From positions 29,157 through 93,156 of the forward strand of contig JBBSBH010000019.1 of assembly GCA_038251405.1 (NCBI GenBank): 64,000 nucleotides of DNA. Direction: 5' to 3'. The notes below the pieces were generated by a model. The model was not told the origin of the DNA, ran no database searches, and saw only the letters and a list, made by a program, of their open reading frames with translations. A program made the position numbers and the translations under genes. Shown here piece by piece: positions 27,601 through 36,066 of the stretch; position 1 is the first letter of the stretch; each line of letters begins with the position of its first letter. Source of the DNA: JADJLQ01 sp038251405. GTDB lineage: Bacteria > Bacteroidota > Bacteroidia > Chitinophagales > Saprospiraceae.

Positions 27601-27816
27601 GTAAATACATATGTACTGATCCTCTTTCTTCTGAATAATTGAATTGGTATAACCGATACCTATAATATTCCCATTGGCCAGTTGCGTGACTTTATTTAAC
27701 TCCTCATTTCTATTCCCACCTACAAATGCCGACCATTTAATATCAGGTGAAACCAGTGGTAACTGAGCAAAATTCAGAAAGGGCAAAAATAGAAATGTAA
27801 AAAATATCCACCTCAT
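24649..27816 (-). CDS. Secreted caspase-family (C14) protein with N-terminal repeat domain and EF-hand-like loops
   Basis: 1055 residues with a signal peptide (MRWIFFTFLFLPFLNFAQ). Residues 25-380 form kelch/propeller-like repeats (WSAFVGGNRNEELNKV, GGKYNDYLYS). Residues about 394-405 read DENGDGKIGFSE, a canonical 12-residue EF-hand loop. The caspase-fold domain starts near 782, with the catalytic His in YFSSHG near 868 and Cys in IDACHSG near 915. A second calcium-type loop, DQDHNKILDLNE, follows near 997. Likely a periplasmic or surface metacaspase-like protease; substrate unknown. A terminator-like hairpin separates it from the upstream gene. Its last codons reach the edge of the REP field. 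Confidence 0.8.
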   Translation of the reverse strand: MRWIFFTFLFLPFLNFAQLPLVSPDIKWSAFVGGNRNEELNKVTQLANGNIIGIGYTNSIIQKKEDQYICIYDTTGKRIMQTSYGSLLNDKALGLTATFDGNFVYCGFITPSENTTINSPFIRKLGPDGNVIWSHINKVSGSYKDLIELTPFHYIVIGDELDRSVISFYHNDSLIRKQKIEPPSVSLTSISKLSDHDFIVCGLSKPDNVLWFARINDEGKMVWTKKATKGFKEGQSIIIETNEIVWIAGQYYDSKKREDAYLLKIDSKNGNQLAKYNYGGKYNDYLYSAVKMNNGNFVLGGKTFSHIKAGARRSKAWLFEVSPQTGKIIQDQFIWGGKQNEVIKSIFASSHGNLITGGSSSSGEALGQDGWLLDISLHSSEKNVSFAEIKFKDIELLDENGDGKIGFSEASTFKLEYDPSGEIYTAFPRVAMYLDGINMYSQVLETKIENTNAVYIPFFRSSSVSGMHEIKMVLLNSNNERKDSISKSFEFLPKEAIVIETQFEMANVQPKLINGQLIINIPISFASKGSIKQREIKVGIQGLEYIDHSLSDSILSFDKTDQQQSILSIRPSEIISQDSLLIKVSVSGKELINTQQTWIPIGSWMKPWVQARKEQTSILLAQKLQSGTLAPLLTTDYEKLPLDSFFLKSKAWSVENGEILNKNNFVDPEKIFLIWIEPDPVISRNYFISKRNSFTALIKLINQENNSNALTPRLIIQRQKTGVADTVDISLEQGVMLGSYQFNIQSEILLEEGENKVKLTLWEQGRLIKTSSTMVIKYELPRSNLFVYAFGVSDPTLPLNTKDADDLGNAFGSQSGKLYDEIHTSVFNTPELTNTQAIKTKLRSIVNDYFIFKRIKKDDVLLIYFSSHGSLIRNQLHLHAADYDPLLEEETTIDFISDVQDKLKDIPSKKIFLIDACHSGAASLAGEKSADIKGDPIDQSIANAVVQLSKASNDFYYVLSSSSDEYSYSDPSWGNSAFTKAILEALKNKSEKTLDGEIMADQDHNKILDLNELYLFLQQRVPVIIQSKKDLKSSQTPYSPDPGKLKSIPLILLEK

Positions 27817-27835
27817 AGGGAGAGCTCAAAAATAT

Positions 27836-27870
27836 AAAAGATTGCCCGTAATATACAGGCAATCTTTTTT
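27836..27870. terminator. Bidirectional intrinsic terminator-like hairpin
   Basis: A perfect 11-base stem, AAAAGATTGCC (27836-27846) with GGCAATCTTTT (27858-27868), around an 11-base loop. A run of T follows on the plus strand, and TTTTATATTT follows on the minus strand. It lies between two minus-strand genes and may limit read-through from 27890 into the caspase gene. Confidence 0.75.
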
Positions 27871-27889
27871 GTAAAATAGAGTTTAAAAA

Positions 27890-29983
27890 TTAATGAATGC
27901 ATAGTATTTTTTGAGAAATACTAGATCTATTGGATGAAGCATTTACTATATATGTACCTGAAGGCCATCTACTGGTATTAATCCGTAGTTCCTGATTGTC
28001 TGTTTCTATTATCACCTGATTAAACACCAGTCTTCCTTTTAAGTCTACTATTCTGATATCGATAGGGTCAGAAAAACTGCCAGTAATATGCATTTGCAAA
28101 GCATCTGTGGTAGGATTAGGGTATATCTTCAAATCAAGTCTTTTGTTATCAAAATTACCTAGTTTTTGATTTTTTGATTCCAATCTTAAATCCTGACGCT
28201 CTCCGTTTTTGGTACTAACCAAAGCTGGTATCCGTTCCTGACTCAAGCTAAATATTTCATCGGTTTGGATTTGCAGATTAGGTATGACGGTGATATAGAA
28301 AATAGTATCATTTTGAGAATAACTTTGATCATGAGCATCACTATTTTCAATCCATACAACACTGAGTTTACTTTGAGTGCTAAAAGTATTTTGCGTTCCA
28401 AATCCTTTCAAAGAAGGCGAACTAATTTGCACTACTTGTATTCTTGGATCAATATTTATCTCAAATTGGATTCCATCTATTGTTTGCGAGTAAGAAGCCA
28501 ATACTGGTATTTTATATTCATGATAAGGCTGCAAAACCTGCGAAGGATATTGTAGCGTCAAAAAGTCAGCACTCCTATTTTCAAATACTTTCAATGGAGA
28601 TTGGCTAGTCCAATCCAGGCTTACATCTCCCGTTTTGATGGCGATAAAATCCAGTGCAACCTTATTAGTTTTTAGTTTGGGCAGGAAATAGGAAATTGGA
28701 TAATCTTCCCGCAAAGGATTATTGGGATTCTTAAACTTATAATCTTTTGGTATAAATTGCCACACTGGAGTTTTTCCAAAATCTGGAATAAAACCCAAAA
28801 TCAAATTTCTAATTACCACAATATCCTGCACAGAAATAGTAAGGTCACCATTCACATCTGCAGCAATGATTTCATAAGGTGTAGAAAAAGGCTGTATTTG
28901 GAGCAAATGCTTTTTTATCAATAACATATCTATTACAGATAATCCATTCATATAGGCTTCCGACTTGCTTGCACTTACGGTATAATCATCACCTGGTGTC
29001 AAATTATTTATACTATACCTGCCATTGAAATCTGTAAATGCGCTTTTTGCATTTGCTTTTACTAATACTTGCGGTACTGGTCTTCCATTGGAAAGGGTAA
29101 TCGTACCACCACATTCGACCTGATTTAATATGCATATTTTCCCAGCTTTTGTGGTTACTGGAACTGGTTCATCCAATACATGATTACTGATAAACTCAAT
29201 CGGTAAAAAGGCATCAGTAAAGTCAAGCGTAACACACTCATTTTGATTGCTCTGAAGTTTTGCAAAAATGGAAAATAATCGTTGCTTTCCATTAATACTG
29301 ACTCCTTGCTGAGCAGAGCTAAACCAAATGGCCCCTATGGTATTATTATTTAAAATTCTTATATCAGATTTATTCCAATCTGGCAACCCCAGGTTACCTA
29401 TGGAGTCAATTTTAATCAGTGAAGAATTATTTGGGCTAATGGAGAATTGAAAACCCAATACATTAAACAAGCCATTGGCATAGACTGGAATTTCAATAGA
29501 ACGACCAGAAATCACCTCCAGATCAGGAATCTCCAGGTTGATAATTGACTTTCTTAATTCCAGCACAAATATATTATTTGACTCATTACATTCAGATAAA
29601 TCGTTTTTTGGATCAATAAAAATGATGAGATATTGGTACCCTGTAACAACTACCGAGTCTTTATTTACTATACTAAATACCTCTCCTGGTGCAATTTTCT
29701 CTAAGGGATACACTCCTAATACGATATCCTGGATTTTTTTATCATCCTGACTTATTACTTTATCTTTTGACAAATAAGAGTGAATAAGAATATGGTCATT
29801 ATCATTTGAACTATTCCCAGATAGAATGGCTTCAGCGTTTCCCAAATTACTTATGTTTAATGCGTACCTGATTCCATTATCTTGTAAACTTAAAATAGAA
29901 GCTTGCGCAATGGTTAAGTCTGGACACTGGGCTGCTATAGATCCGAACAAAAAGCCCAATAGGAGAGTAAAAATCTTTTTCAT
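27890..29983 (-). CDS. T9SS type A cargo with cohesin-like and dockerin-like domains
   Basis: 697 residues. A signal peptide (MKKIFTLLLGFLFGSIAAQ) is followed by a CARDB-like domain (about 20-145), a cohesin-like beta domain (about 150-270) and a carboxypeptidase-regulatory-like repeat (CGGTITLSNGRPVPQV…GRYSI, about 290-330). A dockerin type I-like pair comes next: NGLSVIDMLLIKKHL, then DVNGDLTISVQDIVVIRNL, about 338-390. A further cohesin-like domain follows (about 490-600). The C-terminus is a T9SS type A sorting domain (KIYPNPTTDALQ…WPSGTYIV). Probably a secreted surface or matrix protein, with calcium-dependent contacts through the dockerin-like loops. Confidence 0.8.
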   Translation of the reverse strand: MKKIFTLLLGFLFGSIAAQCPDLTIAQASILSLQDNGIRYALNISNLGNAEAILSGNSSNDNDHILIHSYLSKDKVISQDDKKIQDIVLGVYPLEKIAPGEVFSIVNKDSVVVTGYQYLIIFIDPKNDLSECNESNNIFVLELRKSIINLEIPDLEVISGRSIEIPVYANGLFNVLGFQFSISPNNSSLIKIDSIGNLGLPDWNKSDIRILNNNTIGAIWFSSAQQGVSINGKQRLFSIFAKLQSNQNECVTLDFTDAFLPIEFISNHVLDEPVPVTTKAGKICILNQVECGGTITLSNGRPVPQVLVKANAKSAFTDFNGRYSINNLTPGDDYTVSASKSEAYMNGLSVIDMLLIKKHLLQIQPFSTPYEIIAADVNGDLTISVQDIVVIRNLILGFIPDFGKTPVWQFIPKDYKFKNPNNPLREDYPISYFLPKLKTNKVALDFIAIKTGDVSLDWTSQSPLKVFENRSADFLTLQYPSQVLQPYHEYKIPVLASYSQTIDGIQFEINIDPRIQVVQISSPSLKGFGTQNTFSTQSKLSVVWIENSDAHDQSYSQNDTIFYITVIPNLQIQTDEIFSLSQERIPALVSTKNGERQDLRLESKNQKLGNFDNKRLDLKIYPNPTTDALQMHITGSFSDPIDIRIVDLKGRLVFNQVIIETDNQELRINTSRWPSGTYIVNASSNRSSISQKILCIH

Positions 29984-30110
29984 AATAGTTGTTTTTATTT
30001 TTTAATATCTTTCTAACCACTATTAATAGCATACTCAAGAATATGTTAACAACCGAATTGAAAATAATTTTTACTAAAAATTTGATAACCTTTTACTAAT
30101 TCAGCAATAT

Positions 30111-30686
30111 ATGAATGAACAAAGCACAGAGAATGAAATCATAGAGGCCATTAGAAGTGGCCAAAGTGATGGCATTCAACAGCTGTATAAAAGGTACTAT
30201 CCCATGATACTAAATTTAATAAAATTAAATGGAGGAAAATCTCAGGACGCCGAAGATATTTTCCAGGAAGCATTGATCAGCTTAATTAGTAATATCCGAA
30301 AACCAGGATTCACATTGACCTCTAAATTGAGTTCTTATATCTACTCTATCTGTAGAAATATGTGGTACTATAAAATCAGGGGAAATAAAGGAACTATAAT
30401 AGATACTGAAGTGCTCAATTCTGTTCCTGATATTGATCATTTACCTGAGATGGAAACTTTTGAAGAAAAGCATAAATTAATTGCCCAGGTTTTTGAAAAT
30501 TTGAACAAAGAATGCCAGCAAATTCTTCACGAATTTTACTTCTTAGATCGACCGTTAAAGGATATTGGTGTGGAAATGAACTACACGGAGGGATCTATAC
30601 GAGTAAAAAAATCCAGGTGCATGGCTTCCCTAAAGAAATTTGTTGAAGATCATCCTCAATACGCTCAACTATTTAGCTATGAGTAA
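30111..30686 (+). CDS. RNA polymerase ECF-type sigma factor
   Basis: 191 residues. A region 2 segment (LYKRYYPMILNLIKLNGGKSQDAEDIFQEALISL) and a region 4 helix-turn-helix (about residues 125-175, with YTEGSIRVKKSRCMASLKK) give the ECF layout. It would redirect RNA polymerase to its own promoters. It overlaps the next gene by eight bases, as sigma/anti-sigma pairs often do. It is divergent from the T9SS cargo gene at 29983, with 127 bases between that hold no clear TAnnTTTG box. The signal it answers to is unknown. Confidence 0.85.
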   Translation: MNEQSTENEIIEAIRSGQSDGIQQLYKRYYPMILNLIKLNGGKSQDAEDIFQEALISLISNIRKPGFTLTSKLSSYIYSICRNMWYYKIRGNKGTIIDTEVLNSVPDIDHLPEMETFEEKHKLIAQVFENLNKECQQILHEFYFLDRPLKDIGVEMNYTEGSIRVKKSRCMASLKKFVEDHPQYAQLFSYE

Positions 30687-31536
30687 TCAGGAATTAATAG
30701 AGAAATTTTTAGATAATTCTTTGCAAAGTGAAGATCAAATACTTTTTGACATCACCTATAAAGCAAATAGTGATTTTAGGAAACAGGTGGACTTCTACTC
30801 TGATTTAATAAAGGGAGTTCGATTTGCTTCTAATGAAAAAATAAGAGAAGAGGTAAGACAAATACATCATCAAATATTACCAGATCTTCTATTTGAAAAT
30901 GACTTGCGGCAATCTTTGTTACTACGAGAAAGGGAAAGTATAAAAAATGAAATATTAGCCGCTAAACCCACGCTTATCGAAGAAACAAAAGCAAGCCAGA
31001 CAAAAGTTATCCGATTTTTTAGTAAGCAAGCATTAGCTATTGCAGCATCAATACTATTGGCTATGCTTCTAACTGTATTTTATATAAATCAAAGAAACAA
31101 AACACTTGACGATGCTCAAATGATCCTGGTAACCAAATCAATTGAAAATATAAAACAAAGAGCTCAGCGAACTGGATTTGCAGATCAGGAAAAAATGTTC
31201 CATGAGCTTCAATCTAAAATTTTCAATTTATTAGAATCAGGTCATAAGACTGAAGCTTTAAAAGAAAATCAAGCTTTTTTCATCTCAAAGTCTGAAGATT
31301 ATAGATATGATCAGATGCAGGGAATTATTTTTTTGAAATCGGGTGAGTACAAGAAGGCAGTGAGATCATTTCAAACGGCTGTGACTAAAGGGGATGAATG
31401 CATAAGCAAATCTATGGTTCTTATTCTGGACAAATCAAACTTTGAATTGAACCAGAAGTTAAAGCAAGAAATAAAGCAAACTGAAGCATGTGAGCAATTT
31501 GAATGGATTAAACAGGTAATAGATCAATTAAACTAA
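30679..31536 (+). CDS. Single-pass membrane protein, possible anti-sigma factor with TPR-like C-terminus
   Basis: 285 residues from ATG 30679, which overlaps the sigma stop; an earlier ATG at 30640 would lie deep inside the sigma gene. The N-terminal part is helical and cytoplasmic (MSNQELIEKFLDNSLQSEDQ resembles the start of anti-sigma-like proteins). A single hydrophobic segment spans about residues 117-137. The outer part has TPR-like helices (YDQMQGIIFLKSGEYKKAVRSFQTAV). No zinc-finger anti-sigma motif is visible. The role as anti-sigma factor rests on position and topology only. Confidence 0.6.
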   Translation: MSNQELIEKFLDNSLQSEDQILFDITYKANSDFRKQVDFYSDLIKGVRFASNEKIREEVRQIHHQILPDLLFENDLRQSLLLRERESIKNEILAAKPTLIEETKASQTKVIRFFSKQALAIAASILLAMLLTVFYINQRNKTLDDAQMILVTKSIENIKQRAQRTGFADQEKMFHELQSKIFNLLESGHKTEALKENQAFFISKSEDYRYDQMQGIIFLKSGEYKKAVRSFQTAVTKGDECISKSMVLILDKSNFELNQKLKQEIKQTEACEQFEWIKQVIDQLN

Positions 31537-32957
31537 TGAAATATCTTCTATTTCTGTCCATATTTTGTTCAATTTCAATAGTGAGGTCTCAAAATTATCC
31601 TATTCAGATTATTTATAAAAACCTATATGAAGCGCTTAATCTATCAGCTAACCAAGTGCCTAAATTAAAAGTCACTTCAAGTGCTGACTTAGGTGCTTCC
31701 TATTCAAATTCAAATAATACCATCTTTATCGAAACTAAATTATTAGATGGTATTCAAATACTAGGCAAGAACCAGGATGTGGCTATTGCATTTATATTAG
31801 GGCATGAGCTATGTCATGCATTGGAAAAGGACAAACATGACACCTACTTCCTGGCATACGACAAAGTAAAATCTACCTCTTATGGTATAGAACAAAATGC
31901 AGACATTCAAGGAGCATTTGTCGCCTATTTAGCCGGATACAATTGCTTGCCATCTTTAGTAGAAACAATAGAGACCATCTATGAGGTGTACCGTCTTGAA
32001 TCCAATCTTAAAGGCTATCCCGATAAATCGGAACGAATAGAATCCATCTATTTAATTCGCGAAGAAGTAGAATCATTAGTAGAACTGTTCAAAGTGGGCA
32101 ATCTATTAATGCTAAGTGAAAAGTATTCATTATCTGCAAAATTATTTGAACGAATATCTCAGTATATACCCTCCATGGAAGTACTAAATAATATTGGCAC
32201 CAATCTTTTTTTAGAAGCCATGAATGTAGGCAAGTACAATTATTTTGAATACATGTTACCTATTGAAATAGCAAGTGATCTTCGCTTAAAAAAGCCATCT
32301 TTATTACCAAATCAAAAAGAGCCCGATTTGTTAATCGATAAGCAGAAAGAAATTCTTCTTAGGCTTGCAGAAAATTATTTTAAAAACATAATTAGTGATC
32401 ATCCAGATTATTTTCCTGCATGGAATAACTTGGTTTGCCTAAAATTATACCAGAAGAATGTGAAGAATGCAACCATTATACTTGATGAAATGACCAAAAG
32501 GTTTGAGAAAAAGGATCAACTAGAAATGATGCATCTGTTATCTGGAATTTCAAAGCTAATGAAGAAGGATGTTGCCAAAGCTAAATCTGATTTCAATAAA
32601 GTAACCCAATTTGATCTCAAACAGTTAGCAAATTATAATTTACAACTCACTTCAGATAATCTTCAAAAATTGCAAAATTGTGACATTCAATACGCTACAA
32701 ACAAAATTGTCGGATCACCGCTCTTACAAAAGAAAACAGTTAAAATTGATTCGCTTACCATTACATGGGAAAAAGGAAATTATGAAGTGAGTACCACTGG
32801 CAGTCTATTCAAGTATGAATTGGTAAATATTGACCCTAAGTATGTCCAAAATTGTATTCCACAGAGACTATTTATAATGGGAAGTCAATTGAATAAAAAT
32901 ACAGTTTCACTATTTGACCCTATATATAAAAAATTAATTTATTATAATGTGAACTAG
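31536..32957 (+). CDS. Secreted M48-like metallopeptidase with TPR-like C-terminus
   Basis: 473 residues. A signal peptide (MKYLLFLSIFCSISIVRSQ) is followed by an M48-type zinc site, HELCH at residues 90-94 (HExxH), with the third ligand in EQNADIQGAF near 119. After residue 180 the protein is mostly helical with TPR-like character (YFKNIISDHPDYFPAWNNLVCLKLYQ). It may degrade or assemble periplasmic or outer-membrane proteins in the manner of BepA, though that is by analogy. TAATG overlap with the previous gene shows that the three genes from 30111 are one transcript. Confidence 0.75.
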   Translation: MKYLLFLSIFCSISIVRSQNYPIQIIYKNLYEALNLSANQVPKLKVTSSADLGASYSNSNNTIFIETKLLDGIQILGKNQDVAIAFILGHELCHALEKDKHDTYFLAYDKVKSTSYGIEQNADIQGAFVAYLAGYNCLPSLVETIETIYEVYRLESNLKGYPDKSERIESIYLIREEVESLVELFKVGNLLMLSEKYSLSAKLFERISQYIPSMEVLNNIGTNLFLEAMNVGKYNYFEYMLPIEIASDLRLKKPSLLPNQKEPDLLIDKQKEILLRLAENYFKNIISDHPDYFPAWNNLVCLKLYQKNVKNATIILDEMTKRFEKKDQLEMMHLLSGISKLMKKDVAKAKSDFNKVTQFDLKQLANYNLQLTSDNLQKLQNCDIQYATNKIVGSPLLQKKTVKIDSLTITWEKGNYEVSTTGSLFKYELVNIDPKYVQNCIPQRLFIMGSQLNKNTVSLFDPIYKKLIYYNVN

Positions 32958-33112
32958 CGACATGATCCCTGGACAAATACAGTGGTATCTCAAGTCAAGT
33001 CTTAAAATTCATTATTGCTTTTTCAGTATTGATTACGCTCCCCATGACAGACAATTATTACCTTGTTAATTGAGAGATTTCCATATCTTTCAAGGTAAAT
33101 TCGAGAAAACGA

Positions 33113-34066
33113 TTGATTGTGAACCACCTTTATCGACTTATAGTGCTTTTTCTTTATGTTCCTTGCCTGGCACAGCAATTACCATCTTTTTCACTATATA
33201 GAGAATATCAATCCTTCCTTAATCCAGCAGCAGTACCTCATGATTATTTTAAGGATGATATAAATGCTCATATCGGCATTTCTTACCGATCACAATGGGA
33301 AAAATTTGGAGATGGAGCTCCGGTGACTGGACTCTTAAACGGAACTTATATAAGTGATCAATCTACTACCAAATTAATACTCGGAGGCAGTTTCTTAATG
33401 GATAGAACCGGGCCGGTAACCTATTATGATGCAAATGCCAAGTTTGGTGTAATGTTCTCTGAAGATCCTCTTTATGGTGGTTTTTCTGCTGCGCTCACTT
33501 TAGGTTATAAGCAACTAAGTTTACAAACTACAAAATTAATTGCTACTGATATTACGGAGATATTAGGCAATAGTGATCGCTATAGTACATCATCACCTGA
33601 TATAGGAATTGGATTTTTCTACCACGGAAGATTGCAGAATGAAGATCATGTATATATAGGAGGCTCAATGCCTCAACTTTTTTCGGTAAATGGACTAAGC
33701 TCAAATGTAAACAGGCCTGGTATAAAAGCTGTACCTCATTTTTATGGACTGGCAGGTTATATTAAATATCTAAATGATTATAGTTTCCTTGAAACCACCT
33801 CCTGGATTAAGTATGTTCAAAATACTCCGATTAATTTAGATCTAAATTTAAAATACCAATTAGATCAGACTTTATGGTTAGGTTTTGGCTTATCCAGCAC
33901 TAAGATCTTTCATGCAGAGGCAGGCATTGTATTATCCTCTAATATTGGCTGGGAGACTCCCATCAGAATAGGATATTCATTTGAAGATGGTTTCACAGAA
34001 TTTGCAAACCCGTTTGGTATGACACATGAAATAAGTATAAGCTTTGCGTGGGATACAAGAAGGTGA
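33113..34066 (+). CDS. PorP/SprF family type IX secretion membrane protein
   Basis: 317 residues forming an outer-membrane barrel of the PorP/SprF family. The start carries a signal peptide followed by QQLPSFSLYREYQSFLNPAAV, the family's LP.F..Y….NPA opening, and the C-terminus ends in beta strands (EISISFAW). Such proteins help attach T9SS cargo, often those with type B tails, to the surface. No ATG is available: TTG 33113 or GTG 33119 must start it. The 155-base gap before it shows no gene or clear promoter. Confidence 0.8.
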   Translation: MIVNHLYRLIVLFLYVPCLAQQLPSFSLYREYQSFLNPAAVPHDYFKDDINAHIGISYRSQWEKFGDGAPVTGLLNGTYISDQSTTKLILGGSFLMDRTGPVTYYDANAKFGVMFSEDPLYGGFSAALTLGYKQLSLQTTKLIATDITEILGNSDRYSTSSPDIGIGFFYHGRLQNEDHVYIGGSMPQLFSVNGLSSNVNRPGIKAVPHFYGLAGYIKYLNDYSFLETTSWIKYVQNTPINLDLNLKYQLDQTLWLGFGLSSTKIFHAEAGIVLSSNIGWETPIRIGYSFEDGFTEFANPFGMTHEISISFAWDTRR

Positions 34067-34123
34067 AAGTAACCTTTGGAAAAGGCTGTCTCACTTACTT
34101 TTCTTCCCTTGATAAATACAGAA

Positions 34124-34732
34124 TTACACTATATCTATACCTTCAAAAATTTCAATAACAGGAATAGTAAATCCCTCGACTGCTTTGCTATTTATTATAG
34201 CATTTGTAGAATAAGGTGGCAAGCCAACAAACTTATTTTTCTCTAATACATATACTTGGACTTACTGTTCAAAAGGATAGACTATCCAATATTCTTTTAC
34301 TCCATTAGATTCATACAAGTCAAATTTGTAACTTAATTCCACCTCATTATTTGCCGGAGATAAAATTTCAACCACTAGATCCGGAGCCCCAAGGCAGCCT
34401 CGCTTGTCCAATTTTGAATGATCGCAAACCACACATACATCTGGCTGCACCACTGTTTTGATAGATGACGAAGATTTATTTTTAGCCAATCTTACATCAA
34501 AAGGTGCTACGAATGCTTTGCATTTCTTCTTCTTAAGAAAAACTCTTAATTCTACAGCTAAATTAAGTGCTACAATTTGATGAATAGTAGATGGCGCAGG
34601 ACTCATTCTGAATATTTTTCCTTTAATGAGCTCTACCCGCTCTTTAAAAGTCCAGGTAAGATAGTCTGCATAAGTATACAAGCCATTCATATCCAGTTGA
34701 TTGATATCACTTATTTTTTCGGCCACTTCCAT
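34124..34732 (-). pseudogene. Uma2-family PD-(D/E)XK protein interrupted by one stop codon
   Basis: The open frame 34262-34732 gives 156 residues of an Uma2/DUF820 protein with the usual site pieces: VVQPDVCVV, APDLVVEILSPAN and YKFDLYE…GVKEYWIV. It stops at TAA (34262-34264) immediately after YPFEQ. Reading on in the same frame gives 46 further codons, starting VQVYVLEKNKFVGLPP and ending at TAA 34124-34126. That is the C-terminal strand pair and length (202 codons) expected for the family. A single nonsense change therefore truncates an otherwise intact gene. Uma2 proteins are widespread, expanded in Bacteroidota and cyanobacteria, and of unclear role. Confidence 0.75.
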
Positions 34733-34791
34733 TCAACAAAGATAATACTTATAAAATCGTAAATTTCGAAGCAATATTAATTCATATTCAT

Positions 34792-35625
34792 ATGCTTATA
34801 TTCCGAAAAGTAAAAGATTTACAATCCTGGGTGTACACTGAAAAAGCAGACGGTAAATCTATTGGTTTTGTGCCTACCATGGGTGCTCTTCATACCGGTC
34901 ATATTTCATTAATTAGTACATCTCAGCAGGATAATGAAATTACCATTTGCTCCATATTTGTAAACCCTACCCAATTTAACGATCCTAAAGATCTTGAAAA
35001 ATATCCCCGCACTTTAGAGGCAGACTCTAGAATGCTCGCAGAGGCCAAATGTGATCTTCTTTTTTTTCCATCAGTTGAAGAAATTTATCCACCCGACTTA
35101 AAAGAAATTGAAGTAGATCTCCAGGGGCTTGATACCATGATGGAAGGGGCTCATCGGCCAGGTCATTTTAAAGGTGTGGTACAGGTAGTTCATAGATTGC
35201 TTGATATAGTAAAGCCTGATCAACTTTATATGGGCCAAAAAGATTTTCAGCAATTTTCCATCATTGCCCATATGATCAATGAATTAAAAATCCCCGTAAA
35301 ATTGAATGTCTGTCCCATTCTTAGGGAGTCCAATATGCTGGCGCAATCTTCCCGCAATGAAAGACTAAGTCCTGAGGGGCGAGAACGTGCAGGTAAAATT
35401 TATAATACTATTTCAAAGGCAACGCTGTTGAGAATGAAGCATACACCTGCCGAGGTGTGCAAAATATTGTTCGAAGAATTAAATCATGAACCATTCCAAC
35501 CGGAATATGTTGAAATAGTGGATCAAAATAATCTTACCTCGGTGAATGACTGGAATGATAAATGTGTAATCTGTACAGCAGTATGGTTGGAAGGTATAAG
35601 GCTCATAGATAATATTATCCTCTAA
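34792..35625 (+). CDS. panC: Pantoate--beta-alanine ligase
   Basis: Joins pantoate to beta-alanine with ATP to give pantothenate. 277 residues with the class-I-synthetase-like nucleotide motif GALHTGHISL near residue 31-40, FVNPTQFNDPKDLEKYPR, the GVVQVV pantoate site and MAQSSRN-type loop (LAQSSRNERLS), all as in PanC. ATG 34792 was chosen. The next gene, panD, supplies beta-alanine, so the two steps are side by side. The Uma2 pseudogene is divergent 59 bases upstream. Confidence 0.95.
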   Translation: MLIFRKVKDLQSWVYTEKADGKSIGFVPTMGALHTGHISLISTSQQDNEITICSIFVNPTQFNDPKDLEKYPRTLEADSRMLAEAKCDLLFFPSVEEIYPPDLKEIEVDLQGLDTMMEGAHRPGHFKGVVQVVHRLLDIVKPDQLYMGQKDFQQFSIIAHMINELKIPVKLNVCPILRESNMLAQSSRNERLSPEGRERAGKIYNTISKATLLRMKHTPAEVCKILFEELNHEPFQPEYVEIVDQNNLTSVNDWNDKCVICTAVWLEGIRLIDNIIL

Positions 35626-35693
35626 TGATCATTTATATAACATCATGGTCTGCAAGCGTTTATAAAAGACCGGTATTTTACATAGGTAATTAC

Positions 35694-35701
35694 TAACTTT
35701 G
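35694..35701 (+). promoter_or_regulatory. Candidate -7 box (TAACTTTG) before panD
   Basis: Matches TAnnTTTG six bases before the panD ATG, which would give a nearly leaderless message. No good -33 element was found, so support is weak. Confidence 0.3.
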
Positions 35702-35706
35702 CTGTA

Positions 35707-36057
35707 ATGTTTTTAACCATTTTTAAATCTAAAATTCATCGTGCTTCTGTCACAGAAGCTAATCTCCATTATGTAGGTAGTATCACTATAGATGAAGACT
35801 TGATGGATGCAGCCAATATATTTCCTGGTGAAAAATTGCAAATAGTCAATGTAAATAATGGTGAGCGCATGGAGACTTATGCAATAAAAGGCATTAGAGG
35901 CTCAGGTAGTATTTGCTTAAATGGAGCAGCCGCCAGAAAAGCAGAAGTAGGTGATATTGTCATCATCATATCATATGTTTTAATGACTCCCGAAGAAGCT
36001 AAAGCTTATACTCCTATCAATATATATCCTGACGAAAATAATAAATTGAGTATTTAA
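35707..36057 (+). CDS. panD: Aspartate 1-decarboxylase
   Basis: A pyruvoyl enzyme that makes beta-alanine from aspartate. At 116 aa it is full length. The self-cleavage site Gly24-Ser25 lies in HYVGSITID, and LNGAAARKAEVGDIVIIISY near residues 72-91 is the family hallmark. It follows panC by 81 bases and is followed by the flippase-like gene after nine bases, an arrangement I recall from other Bacteroidota. Confidence is high. Confidence 0.96.
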   Translation: MFLTIFKSKIHRASVTEANLHYVGSITIDEDLMDAANIFPGEKLQIVNVNNGERMETYAIKGIRGSGSICLNGAAARKAEVGDIVIIISYVLMTPEEAKAYTPINIYPDENNKLSI

Positions 36058-36066
36058 TCTTTCCAG

